Assembly: GCA_964428225.1 (NCBI GenBank)
Contig: CAYRXS010000178.1
Location: 1-13,735 of the forward strand
Direction: 5' to 3'
Length of the DNA: 13,735 bases
DNA from: JBFMCU01 sp964428225
GTDB lineage: Bacteria > Planctomycetota > UBA1135 > GCA-002686595
Shown: one piece after another, positions 1 through 6,484 of the stretch
Position numbering within the stretch: the stretch's first letter is position 1
Layout of the letters: every line of letters starts with the position of its first letter
Position numbers and translations under genes: made by a program
Notes under the pieces: model-generated
Database searches by the model: none
Told to the model about the DNA's origin: nothing
What the model saw: only the letters and a program-made list of their open reading frames with translations

Positions 1-807
1 GAACTTGAGGATCACTCCTTCCTCCAGGGTCAGGGTGACGCCGGCGGCTACGTTGGTCGACCCGTCGATGACGAGGGCTCCCTCTAGGCAGTTGTCGGCC
101 TCGATGGTCAGGTCCGAAGCAACCGAGAGGTAGTTCACGAACATGTAGTCGCCGCCGTTCCCCGTGGCCTGGTTGTTCGAGAACCCGGGCACGCCCATCA
201 GGGGGACCTTGGTGACCGCGGTCTGGGCGTTGTTCTCGAACGAGCAGTTCTCGACGACGGGTCCCACGGTCGCGTTCATGTCAATCGCGCTGCGACCGCA
301 ATCGGAGATCGTCGAGTTGCGGATCGTCACGTCCGGGCTGTGGATCTCCACCGCGCAATACAGGTCCTCGCCGCAGTAGCGAACGACCGCGTGGTCCAGC
401 AGGCTTCCGTTCGAGCCCGGATCGAACCACAGGCACCGCCAGTCGTCGGGAGCGCCGGCCGATGGTCCGTCCCCGTTCGTGTCTCCGCCCGCGCTGTCGT
501 CGAGGATCGAGGTGAAGACGGCGGGATCCGCGCTCGTGCCGTTCACGAGCAGCGTGCCGTAGACGTCGAGCTCCCGGTTGAGGTAGAACTTGACGATCGC
601 CCCTTCCTGGACGGTCAGGGTCTGACCTGCGGGAACGTTGATCGTGCCCGTGACGTGGTAGACCGTGCCGGAGAGCAGGGGACCCCCGCTGCCGTCGTAG
701 ATGGGGCCGCTGATGTCCGTTTGGGCGAGGGCGGGGCCTCCCAGGAGCAGGGCCGCGGCGGAGAGGGCGACCGCCCGCAGGCGGCGAAGAGCGTTTCGGG
801 TAGACAT
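1..807 (-). CDS. Secreted right-handed beta-helix protein, N-terminal 269 residues (C-terminus beyond left edge)
   Basis: The frame is open from an ATG at 807-805 to the left edge with no stop. A Sec signal peptide is visible: basic start (MSTRNALRRLR), hydrophobic core, and an A-L-A site with likely cleavage after Ala28. The mature protein begins QTDISGPIYDGSGG, nearly the same as the downstream-numbered neighbour at 1127-4243. The first ~109 residues of the two align without a gap: the shared D-x-N-x-D-G loop lies 326 nt from each start codon. The visible part covers one full beta-helix module (FTS...DDSAGGDTNGDG...DW, then short strands ending in NCSFENN) and the start of the next (GVTLTLEEGVILKF). 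The loop resembles a calcium-binding loop, and the protein is expected outside the cytoplasm. Only a weak Shine-Dalgarno (GGAA about 8-10 nt upstream) precedes the ATG, but the signal peptide supports this start. It is a tandem duplicate of the neighbour; its ligand and function are unknown. Confidence 0.88.
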   Translation of the reverse strand, partial: MSTRNALRRLRAVALSAAALLLGGPALAQTDISGPIYDGSGGPLLSGTVYHVTGTINVPAGQTLTVQEGAIVKFYLNRELDVYGTLLVNGTSADPAVFTSILDDSAGGDTNGDGPSAGAPDDWRCLWFDPGSNGSLLDHAVVRYCGEDLYCAVEIHSPDVTIRNSTISDCGRSAIDMNATVGPVVENCSFENNAQTAVTKVPLMGVPGFSNNQATGNGGDYMFVNYLSVASDLTIEADNCLEGALVIDGSTNVAAGVTLTLEEGVILKF

Positions 808-1126
808 GGGTGGGTTCCGGCGGCTGGCCCCGAGCGAACCCCCACCCGACGGCGAGCCCGCGCGGGTGGAGTTGCGGGGCGTGTGTTCGAATCCAGGCGT
901 CATTGCTCACTGGGAGAGGCCGTCCTCGCCCGACAAGGGCACTTGGCTCGCTCACGCCGAATGCGACCCGAAATCGGGAAAAAGCCCCGTTTGCAGGCTC
1001 GGCCCGCGAGGATTTCGCCGGTCCCGGTCCCGCCCTTCACGAAAACGCCGTGGCGACGCCTTCCGGGAAGAAAACGCCGCCACGGACTTCAGTCGACGCC
1101 ATGTCGACCAGCCGAGGGTCCGTCGG
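808..1126. other. 319-nt gap between the two beta-helix paralogues; no gene seen
   Basis: No open frame here has a plausible start, coding character or recognisable product. It separates the stop of the 1038-aa beta-helix gene from the start of its paralogue, so it should hold the 3' end of one transcript and probably the promoter of the other. A 10-bp direct repeat GAAAACGCCG lies at 1041-1050 and 1070-1079 (29-nt offset). A short hairpin CCCGA-AA-TCGGG lies at 967-978. No stem followed by a T run is seen in the minus-strand direction, so no intrinsic terminator can be called. No -35/-10 pair is convincing. Confidence 0.6.
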
Positions 1127-4100
1127 TTACAGGGTCCTCGGCCGGACGCGTGAGGTCATCCGAGGGAGGATGGAGGCGCGGAAGAGGTTCGTGATGTTGC
1201 CGACGGTGGTGCTGCCGGCCGGAGTGGTGCGGGTCTGGACTCCGAACCACACTCCCAGGATGCCGAGCTCGTCCGGGACGTTGATCCGGTAGGGATCGCC
1301 CACGGCAACGGTGTCGAGCACCGTCAGGCTCGTGTTGCCCGCGGCGATGATCCCGAACGGAGAGTCCACCACCGAGCCGTCGAGCATCCCGAGCATGTAG
1401 ACCGAGCTGCCCGCGGGACCGTCCACCTGGAAGTCCACCCGCCCGCCGATGCGGGGCAGGGAGCCCGCGGTGGTCATGGTCCAGATCGCGTGCTCGAAGG
1501 CGCCCATGTCGGGCAGCATCGTGCCGGTCAGGTTCGGATCGAGGATTCGGGAGTTCTCGTCCCAGTCCTTGACCACCCCGAGCGCGGCCGCGTAGTCCGC
1601 GGTGTCGACGCACGGGGAGCCGAGCTGCAACCGAAAGTCGTCGTTCGGGGCGTCGACGAACTGCGGGTCGACGTTGATGCAGCCGTTCGTCCCGTCGTGG
1701 GCGGCGGATCCGTCGCAGTGGTCGAGCTCACCCGCGGCGAAGCCGGAGTAGTCCGTCGTGTTGTCCCAGGAGATGCTGTTCCTCACCGTCCCCGTGTACG
1801 CGCCGGTCTTGTAGAGACCGTAGTTGTTCCAGCAGGCGGTGGCGTGGACGACGTCGAACGAGCCGCCCGTCAGGTAGATCCCGTAGGCAGAGCAGCCACG
1901 GGCCACCCAGTTCTCCGCGTCTCCGGAGAGGGCGCTGGCCTGGATCCCGATCTGGTAGGGGTTCTCCGCACGGATGGAGCGGGCGGAGACCAGCGGGGAG
2001 TCGATCCGGATCGTCGGATTGTAGTTGTAACCCGCCCACCGGACGACCACGTTCTCCATCGAAGAGGCTTCCGCGTCGGCCGGGTAGTAGAGGCCGGCCC
2101 AGTCGATGGCGCCGCCGGTCGACGGCCCGTCGCCGTTCGTATCGCCCCCGTGATCGTCGTCCCTCAGGGAGGTGAGCACGACCCGTTGCCCCGCCGTACC
2201 CTGCAGGTTCAAGGACCCGTGCACCGTGCACGACGGTGCTCCGCCGTAGAACTTGAGGATGGTGCCGGGGCGGAGGTTCATCGTGACCCCGGCCGGAACC
2301 GTGCACGCCTGGCGCATCACGAGCGCGCCGTTGATGGCGTTCTCCGGATCGAGTGTCACGTCCGCGGCCGGCGAGGCCGGGGTGACGTCGATGTAGGATC
2401 CGCCGCTGTTGCCGGAGGCCTGGTTGTCCCGGAATCCCGGTACGGCGTCCACGGGCACGCTGCCGACCGCATATCCGCCGTTGTTCAGGAAGGAGCACCC
2501 TTCCACCGTCGGGCGCGCGAGCATCCCCTGGAGGGTCAGCCCCCCGCTGTAGCACTCGCGGATCGTCGTGCCGCGCAGGGTGATATTCGCTCCCCGCAAC
2601 GTGATGCCATTGCGGTAGTTGTAGCCCGCCCACCGGACGATCGTGTGTTCGAGCACGCTGTCGCCAGAGGTGGACTCGAACTGCAGACCTTCCCAATCCG
2701 TCGAGCCGCCGCTCGAGGCTCCGTCGGAGTTCGTGTCGCCCCCGTAGTCGTCGTCGCGAAACGAAGTGAACACGACGGGGGAGCTTGCGGAGCCCTCGGT
2801 GATCAGGGCGCCATCCACGGTGATCCGGTTGCCGGAGTGAGCCGACTTGACGATCACGCCTTCTCCGAGGATGACCTTCGTGCCGGCGGGAATGTTGCAG
2901 TCCGCGCCGAAGACCAGGGTGGAGTCGATGCCGTTGTCGCTGACGATGGTCACGTCCGCGGTCGGAGACGGGACGGAGATCCAGATGCAGTCCCCGGAGC
3001 CGTTTCCGGAGGCGGTATTGCCCGAGAAGCCGGGGATGGCGTCCAGCGTGGCGCCCTCGACCGCGTACACGCGGTGGTCCTCGAAGGAGCAATCGCTCAC
3101 CGTCGGTTTCGCGGAGGAACCGCGGAGATCGAGACCCGATTGGTAGCCTTCCTGGATGGTCGAGTTCGTCAGGGTGATGTCGGCGCCGTCCAGCTCGAGA
3201 GTGCAATAGAAGTTGTAGCCCGAGTACCGAAAGAGGGTGTGATCGAGATTCGACGCACCGGCCGTGGACTCGAAGAGGATGTGCGACCAGTCGATCCACG
3301 ATCCGTTCGTCGGACCGTCTCCGTTCGAGTCGCCCCCGTAGTCGTCGTCTCGGTACGACGTGAAGACGACCGGATTGCCGATCGTCCCCGTGGTGATCAA
3401 GGTGCCCCCTACAGTCCATATCCGGGCGTTGTCGGGCTTGATGACCACCCCTTCATCCAGCGTCAGGGTCACCCCGATGGGGATCGTGAAGTCAGACTGG
3501 AAACGGACTGCGCCGCCCACGCAGTTCGCCGCCTGCACCGTGGCGTCGCTGCTCATCGAACCTACCGTGACGCGTATGGCGTCGTAGCCGTTCGATGCGC
3601 AGGTATTGCCGGTGAATCCGGACAGGGACTCGACCGTGGCCCCGGTGACCGCGTAGGTGCGGTTGCCTTGGAAGGAGCAATCCGTGACCGTGGGCTGAGC
3701 GGTCGATCCGTTGAGGTCGATGCCGTCGGCGTAGCAGGTGCTGAACACGCAGTTGCGGAGGGTGACGTCCGCCGAGGTCACCTCGACGCTGGCGTAGCTG
3801 TTGTAGCCCGCGAACCGGAGCTCCGCCCAGTCGAGAGCGCTCGCCCCCGATGTCGCGGCGAAGTGGATTGCCTCCCAGTCGGACCAGGCGCCGTAGCTGG
3901 TTCCGTCTCCGTTCGAGTCCCCGCCCACGCTGTCGTCGCGGTACGAGGTGAAGTAGGAAGGCGTCGCGGAGAGCCCATTCACGAGCAGGGTCCCGTCCAC
4001 CGCGAGGTTGCGTCCGGCATGGAACTTGACGATCACGTCGTCCTGGACGGTCAGGGTTTCCCCGGCGGGGACCGAGATGTTCCCGGTCACCATGTAGACC

Positions 4101-4243
4101 GTCCCGGAGACGAGCGGACCGCCGCTCCCGTCGTAGATCGGACCGCTGATGTTGGTTTGAGCCTGGCTCCACCCCGCGATCGCGCAGAGGGCCAGGGGGG
4201 CGAGGGCCGCGCGGAGCGCGACGAGCGTGGCATTGGGTCGCAT
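1127..4243 (-). CDS. Secreted right-handed beta-helix protein with four 196-198 residue modules and choice-of-anchor-Q-like C-terminus
   Basis: This is a 1038-aa exported protein. The ATG at 4243-4241 is preferred over an in-frame ATG at 4300, because AGGAG lies 6 nt upstream and a signal peptide follows directly (hydrophobic core, S-Q-A site, cleavage near Ala28). Four modules begin near residues 98, 294, 492 and 690. Each opens with [FL]TSxRDDxxGGD[ST]NxDG and DW. Modules 1-3 then continue with RxAGYN, short strands, C-S-F and a G-V/K-x-x-L-x-x-G turn; module 4 shares RWAGYNY and then diverges. This is the pattern of parallel beta-helix proteins, with D-x-N-x-D-G resembling a calcium loop. 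After the degenerate fourth module, around residues 850-915, the pattern VDPQFVD...DFRLQLGSPCVD...PDMGAFE matches the choice-of-anchor-Q type segment. The last ~120 residues form a separate beta-rich domain (LPRIGG...GPAGSSVY...), possibly a sorting or attachment domain. The location is probably cell surface or secreted. No catalytic residues can be assigned. A paralogue lies downstream. Confidence 0.9.
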   Translation of the reverse strand: MRPNATLVALRAALAPLALCAIAGWSQAQTNISGPIYDGSGGPLVSGTVYMVTGNISVPAGETLTVQDDVIVKFHAGRNLAVDGTLLVNGLSATPSYFTSYRDDSVGGDSNGDGTSYGAWSDWEAIHFAATSGASALDWAELRFAGYNSYASVEVTSADVTLRNCVFSTCYADGIDLNGSTAQPTVTDCSFQGNRTYAVTGATVESLSGFTGNTCASNGYDAIRVTVGSMSSDATVQAANCVGGAVRFQSDFTIPIGVTLTLDEGVVIKPDNARIWTVGGTLITTGTIGNPVVFTSYRDDDYGGDSNGDGPTNGSWIDWSHILFESTAGASNLDHTLFRYSGYNFYCTLELDGADITLTNSTIQEGYQSGLDLRGSSAKPTVSDCSFEDHRVYAVEGATLDAIPGFSGNTASGNGSGDCIWISVPSPTADVTIVSDNGIDSTLVFGADCNIPAGTKVILGEGVIVKSAHSGNRITVDGALITEGSASSPVVFTSFRDDDYGGDTNSDGASSGGSTDWEGLQFESTSGDSVLEHTIVRWAGYNYRNGITLRGANITLRGTTIRECYSGGLTLQGMLARPTVEGCSFLNNGGYAVGSVPVDAVPGFRDNQASGNSGGSYIDVTPASPAADVTLDPENAINGALVMRQACTVPAGVTMNLRPGTILKFYGGAPSCTVHGSLNLQGTAGQRVVLTSLRDDDHGGDTNGDGPSTGGAIDWAGLYYPADAEASSMENVVVRWAGYNYNPTIRIDSPLVSARSIRAENPYQIGIQASALSGDAENWVARGCSAYGIYLTGGSFDVVHATACWNNYGLYKTGAYTGTVRNSISWDNTTDYSGFAAGELDHCDGSAAHDGTNGCINVDPQFVDAPNDDFRLQLGSPCVDTADYAAALGVVKDWDENSRILDPNLTGTMLPDMGAFEHAIWTMTTAGSLPRIGGRVDFQVDGPAGSSVYMLGMLDGSVVDSPFGIIAAGNTSLTVLDTVAVGDPYRINVPDELGILGVWFGVQTRTTPAGSTTVGNITNLFRASILPRMTSRVRPRTL
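2177..3952 (-). repeat. Internal coding repeat: three full ~594-nt modules of the beta-helix protein
   Basis: The modules cover 3365-3952 (588 nt), 2771-3364 (594 nt) and 2177-2770 (594 nt); a fourth, degenerate one begins at 2176 and runs left. Equivalent bases of the GGD[ST]N loop fall at 3917, 3329, 2735 and 2141. A second marker, the RxAGYN codons, keeps the same 594-nt step (about 3209, 2615 and 2021). The period is therefore constant along the module and not only at one motif. The repeats have diverged in sequence while keeping their length, as expected if length is fixed by the number of helix turns. Confidence 0.85.
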
Positions 4244-4249
4244 GGCGTT

Positions 4250-4254
4250 CTCCT
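4250..4254 (-). promoter_or_regulatory. Shine-Dalgarno AGGAG of the 1038-aa beta-helix gene
   Basis: AGGAG reads on the minus strand and is separated from the ATG at 4243 by six nucleotides (AACGCC). It settles the start in favour of 4243 rather than the in-frame ATG at 4300, which would place 19 extra residues in front of the signal peptide. Confidence 0.75.
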
Positions 4255-4263
4255 GTGGGAATG

Positions 4264-4282
4264 CCCGCGGGGTGCCCGCGGG
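4264..4282. repeat. Twin CCCGCGGG palindromes in the leader of the beta-helix gene
   Basis: Two copies of the 8-bp palindrome CCCGCGGG lie at 4264-4271 and 4275-4282, inside a tandem TGCCCGCGGG repeat. Their centres are 11 bp apart, about one helical turn. In the minus-strand RNA the two copies can pair with each other as an 8-bp all-GC stem with a 3-nt loop, about 10 nt upstream of the Shine-Dalgarno. It could be a protein-binding site or an RNA hairpin affecting translation or transcript ends. There is no T tract after it, so it is not a standard terminator. Confidence 0.5.
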
Positions 4283-4406
4283 ACGTCCTTGCAGGATCAC
4301 GAGCGCAATCCGCGCGGGCGCGCCTCGCTCCTTTCCGCAAATACGGTCGGATCCGCCTTCCGAATCCTCGGAGCGCGGTCCAGGAACCGGCCGGGTCCCC
4401 GCCGGG

Positions 4407-6443
4407 TCAGTCGAGGAGCCTCAGCCCCTTCGCGATCGCGGACACGTCGAGGTCCGCCTCGCTCGGGCCCGCGATCAGCACCCCGTAGAAGGTGCGGTCG
4501 CGCAGGAGGTGGAGGATGTCGATGGTCCCCGAGGCGGGCTCCCACCGCAGCACCCGGCACGGCAGACCCGCGAGCGTGCCCCGGCCGGTGGTGGGGGAGC
4601 TGTCCCGGATCTCCTCGTCCAGCCTCTCCAGGTTCCCCCGGGCCATCGTCTCCACGAGCTCCTGGAACCACACCTCGTCCTGCCCCTCGCCCAGGGCGCA
4701 GATCGTCATCACCTGGATCGTCGCGTCGTCCTCGTTGGTCCAGGCCATGAACGAGCTCACCGACCGCAGGGGCTCCGGGGTCCGGTCGGACCGGCGCCAG
4801 TCGCTCGAGGGAGGACGGAACTCGAAGCCGAGGCGCTCGTCACGGTACCGCTGCTCGGTCTCGGTGACGGGCTCGAGATCCGTGAATCGAAGCCCCGCGA
4901 TCGCTGCGTTCACGCTCCCCGACGCCGCCGCGAGGTTCCCGGGCAGCCCGTAGAGCAGAAGCTGGACCGCCACCGCCTCGTTCGTGACGGTGACCACGTG
5001 GTACTCGATCTCGTAGGCCCCGAAGTCCAGGTTCGCGACGCTGGTGAGTCCCTTCTCCTTCCCCAGGGTCACCGCTCTCGGCTCCTCTCCCATGATCGCG
5101 TGGTCCGCGCCGAAGGTGTTTTCCTGGATCAGCCGGTGGAAATCGAGGTCCTCCACCCCGAAGGACGGCTCGATGATGAGCAGGCCGAAGATCCCCAGCG
5201 CGGGCTCCTCGAGATGGAGCGTGGCGTCCTCGTTCTCGGCCCTCGCCTCCTCGCCCACGAGGACCCGCCAGTAGCCTTCCGGCTTGGTCCACGTCAGGTT
5301 GCTCGCGAAGTCCCGGTAGATGCCGCGGCGCAGCGAGTACGTCGTGCCGACCCGGTTCTGGGAATCCGGCATGGCGTCCAGGTCCCGCTCCAGCCGGGCG
5401 AGATCCTCGCTCTCCAGGACCCGGAGCCCGGCGAGGCCGTCGCGGATGTACTCCCCGGCCTCCTCCTTGGAGATCCTGGAGGTGTGCCAGGTCCGAACCT
5501 GGAAGCAGAAGTCGTCCACGAAGAAGACGCCGTACAGCCAGTCGAGGGGCAACGTCTCCTCGGTGTGAAGGTCGAGGAACTCGCGTTCTCCACCCATGAC
5601 GGAGAGCGTCTTCGGTGCGGCCTCGGTGGCTCCCAGCTTCGCGTCATCGAGCATGCTCTGCCGGAAGGCCTTCCGGTCGGCTCCCGCGACGGGCTCGGCG
5701 ATGACGATCACGTAGATCTCGGGATTCGTGTGAACCAGCCCCACCTCGGCGCTCGAGCTCATCCCCATGAGCTCCGCGCCGACGACGACGCGCCAGTCAC
5801 CGCGGGGCTCGGCCGCCATGCGGAGAGCCGCGCTTTCGAAGACGCCGCCGAGCATCCGCCAGCCGACCCCGTTGGTGTCGATGGTCTCGGTCTGCATGGT
5901 GCGCCCGCGAGCCTCGTCGGGCAGGATCGTGTACTTGCTCTCGAAGAAGGTCAGGGCCGTCGCGTTCGACGCCTGGGCGACTCCCCAGCTCAGCACCTGG
6001 AACGCCCAGCCGTCCTTCATGTACACGGTGTTCCGGAAGCGGAAGTCGATCCCCGCAGTGGTGCCCCGGACGACCGTACGGTACGCGTTCCGGCCCCCGA
6101 AGGTCACCGGTTCCGAGAGCTCCACGACCTTGTTCTCCAGCTCCATCCCCGAGAGGAGGACCTCCGCGTACTCCTTCACGTCGCTCGTGAACGCGGTCTC
6201 GGCGATGATCGCGCCCCAGACTCCGCCCAGGCTCGTCCCTCCGGCCAGGGCGTCCGGCACGATCTTGCGCACGTCCTCCTCGCCCAGGAGCCTCCAGGTG
6301 TCGTCGCGCTTTTCCAGCCGGAAGCTGAAGTCGTGATCCACGATCGCATCGGACTCGACCACCTGCTGGGCTCGACCGAGGCCGGCGAGGGAGAAGAGGG
6401 CGAGGGCGACGACGAGGACTGTCCGGCGGGCCTGGTTGTTCAT
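4407..6443 (-). CDS. Exported protein of 678 aa with four apparent PsbP/Mog1-like repeats, TAM-operon associated
   Basis: The start is the ATG at 6443, with GGGAG 6 nt upstream and a clear signal peptide (MNNQARR, hydrophobic LVVALALFSLAGLG, G-R-A site, cleavage near Ala25). The same frame stays open upstream to about 8537, but that part lies inside the Omp85 gene and is not coding. The mature part appears to be four units of about 140-150 residues, at roughly 37-175, 200-345, 372-523 and 533-678. Each unit has an amphipathic strand with a W (DDTWRLL, GDWRVVVG, GYWRVLVG, SDWRRS), a stretch such as WGAIIAETA, YVIVIAEP or GLLIIEPSF, a helix with xxM or xxI, and a terminal GLRxL/GLRFxxLE helix. 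This layout resembles the PsbP/Mog1/DUF1795-type alpha-beta fold, inferred by eye. The gene lies 41 nt downstream of the Omp85 gene with no terminator visible, so it is probably co-transcribed with tamB and tamA. It is likely periplasmic; no lipobox or membrane anchor is seen beyond the signal peptide. Function unknown. Confidence 0.85.
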   Translation of the reverse strand: MNNQARRTVLVVALALFSLAGLGRAQQVVESDAIVDHDFSFRLEKRDDTWRLLGEEDVRKIVPDALAGGTSLGGVWGAIIAETAFTSDVKEYAEVLLSGMELENKVVELSEPVTFGGRNAYRTVVRGTTAGIDFRFRNTVYMKDGWAFQVLSWGVAQASNATALTFFESKYTILPDEARGRTMQTETIDTNGVGWRMLGGVFESAALRMAAEPRGDWRVVVGAELMGMSSSAEVGLVHTNPEIYVIVIAEPVAGADRKAFRQSMLDDAKLGATEAAPKTLSVMGGEREFLDLHTEETLPLDWLYGVFFVDDFCFQVRTWHTSRISKEEAGEYIRDGLAGLRVLESEDLARLERDLDAMPDSQNRVGTTYSLRRGIYRDFASNLTWTKPEGYWRVLVGEEARAENEDATLHLEEPALGIFGLLIIEPSFGVEDLDFHRLIQENTFGADHAIMGEEPRAVTLGKEKGLTSVANLDFGAYEIEYHVVTVTNEAVAVQLLLYGLPGNLAAASGSVNAAIAGLRFTDLEPVTETEQRYRDERLGFEFRPPSSDWRRSDRTPEPLRSVSSFMAWTNEDDATIQVMTICALGEGQDEVWFQELVETMARGNLERLDEEIRDSSPTTGRGTLAGLPCRVLRWEPASGTIDILHLLRDRTFYGVLIAGPSEADLDVSAIAKGLRLLD

Positions 6444-6484
6444 GAGATGCTCCCGGGAAGATCGATGCGATTCAGGATAGCCGA

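Noticed and set aside
967..983. Hairpin CCCGA-AA-TCGGG followed by five A on the plus strand
   Set aside because: For leftward transcription the T run would precede the stem rather than follow it, and the stem is only 5 bp. It is not an intrinsic terminator for either gene.
4244..4300. Extended N-terminus of the beta-helix protein from an ATG at 4300
   Set aside because: It would add 19 non-hydrophobic residues before the signal peptide and would span the AGGAG that serves the ATG at 4243.
4359..4372. Small dyad TCCGA-ATCC-TCGGA after the 678-aa gene
   Set aside because: The stem is only 5 bp and no T tract follows on the minus strand; chance is likely in this composition.
1490..4750. Plus-strand open frame of more than 1000 codons
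   Set aside because: It is antisense to the beta-helix gene and runs into the next gene. The minus-strand product has a signal peptide, Shine-Dalgarno and clear repeats, whereas the plus frame is Arg/Val/Asp-rich with no domain. GC-rich DNA often leaves antisense frames open.
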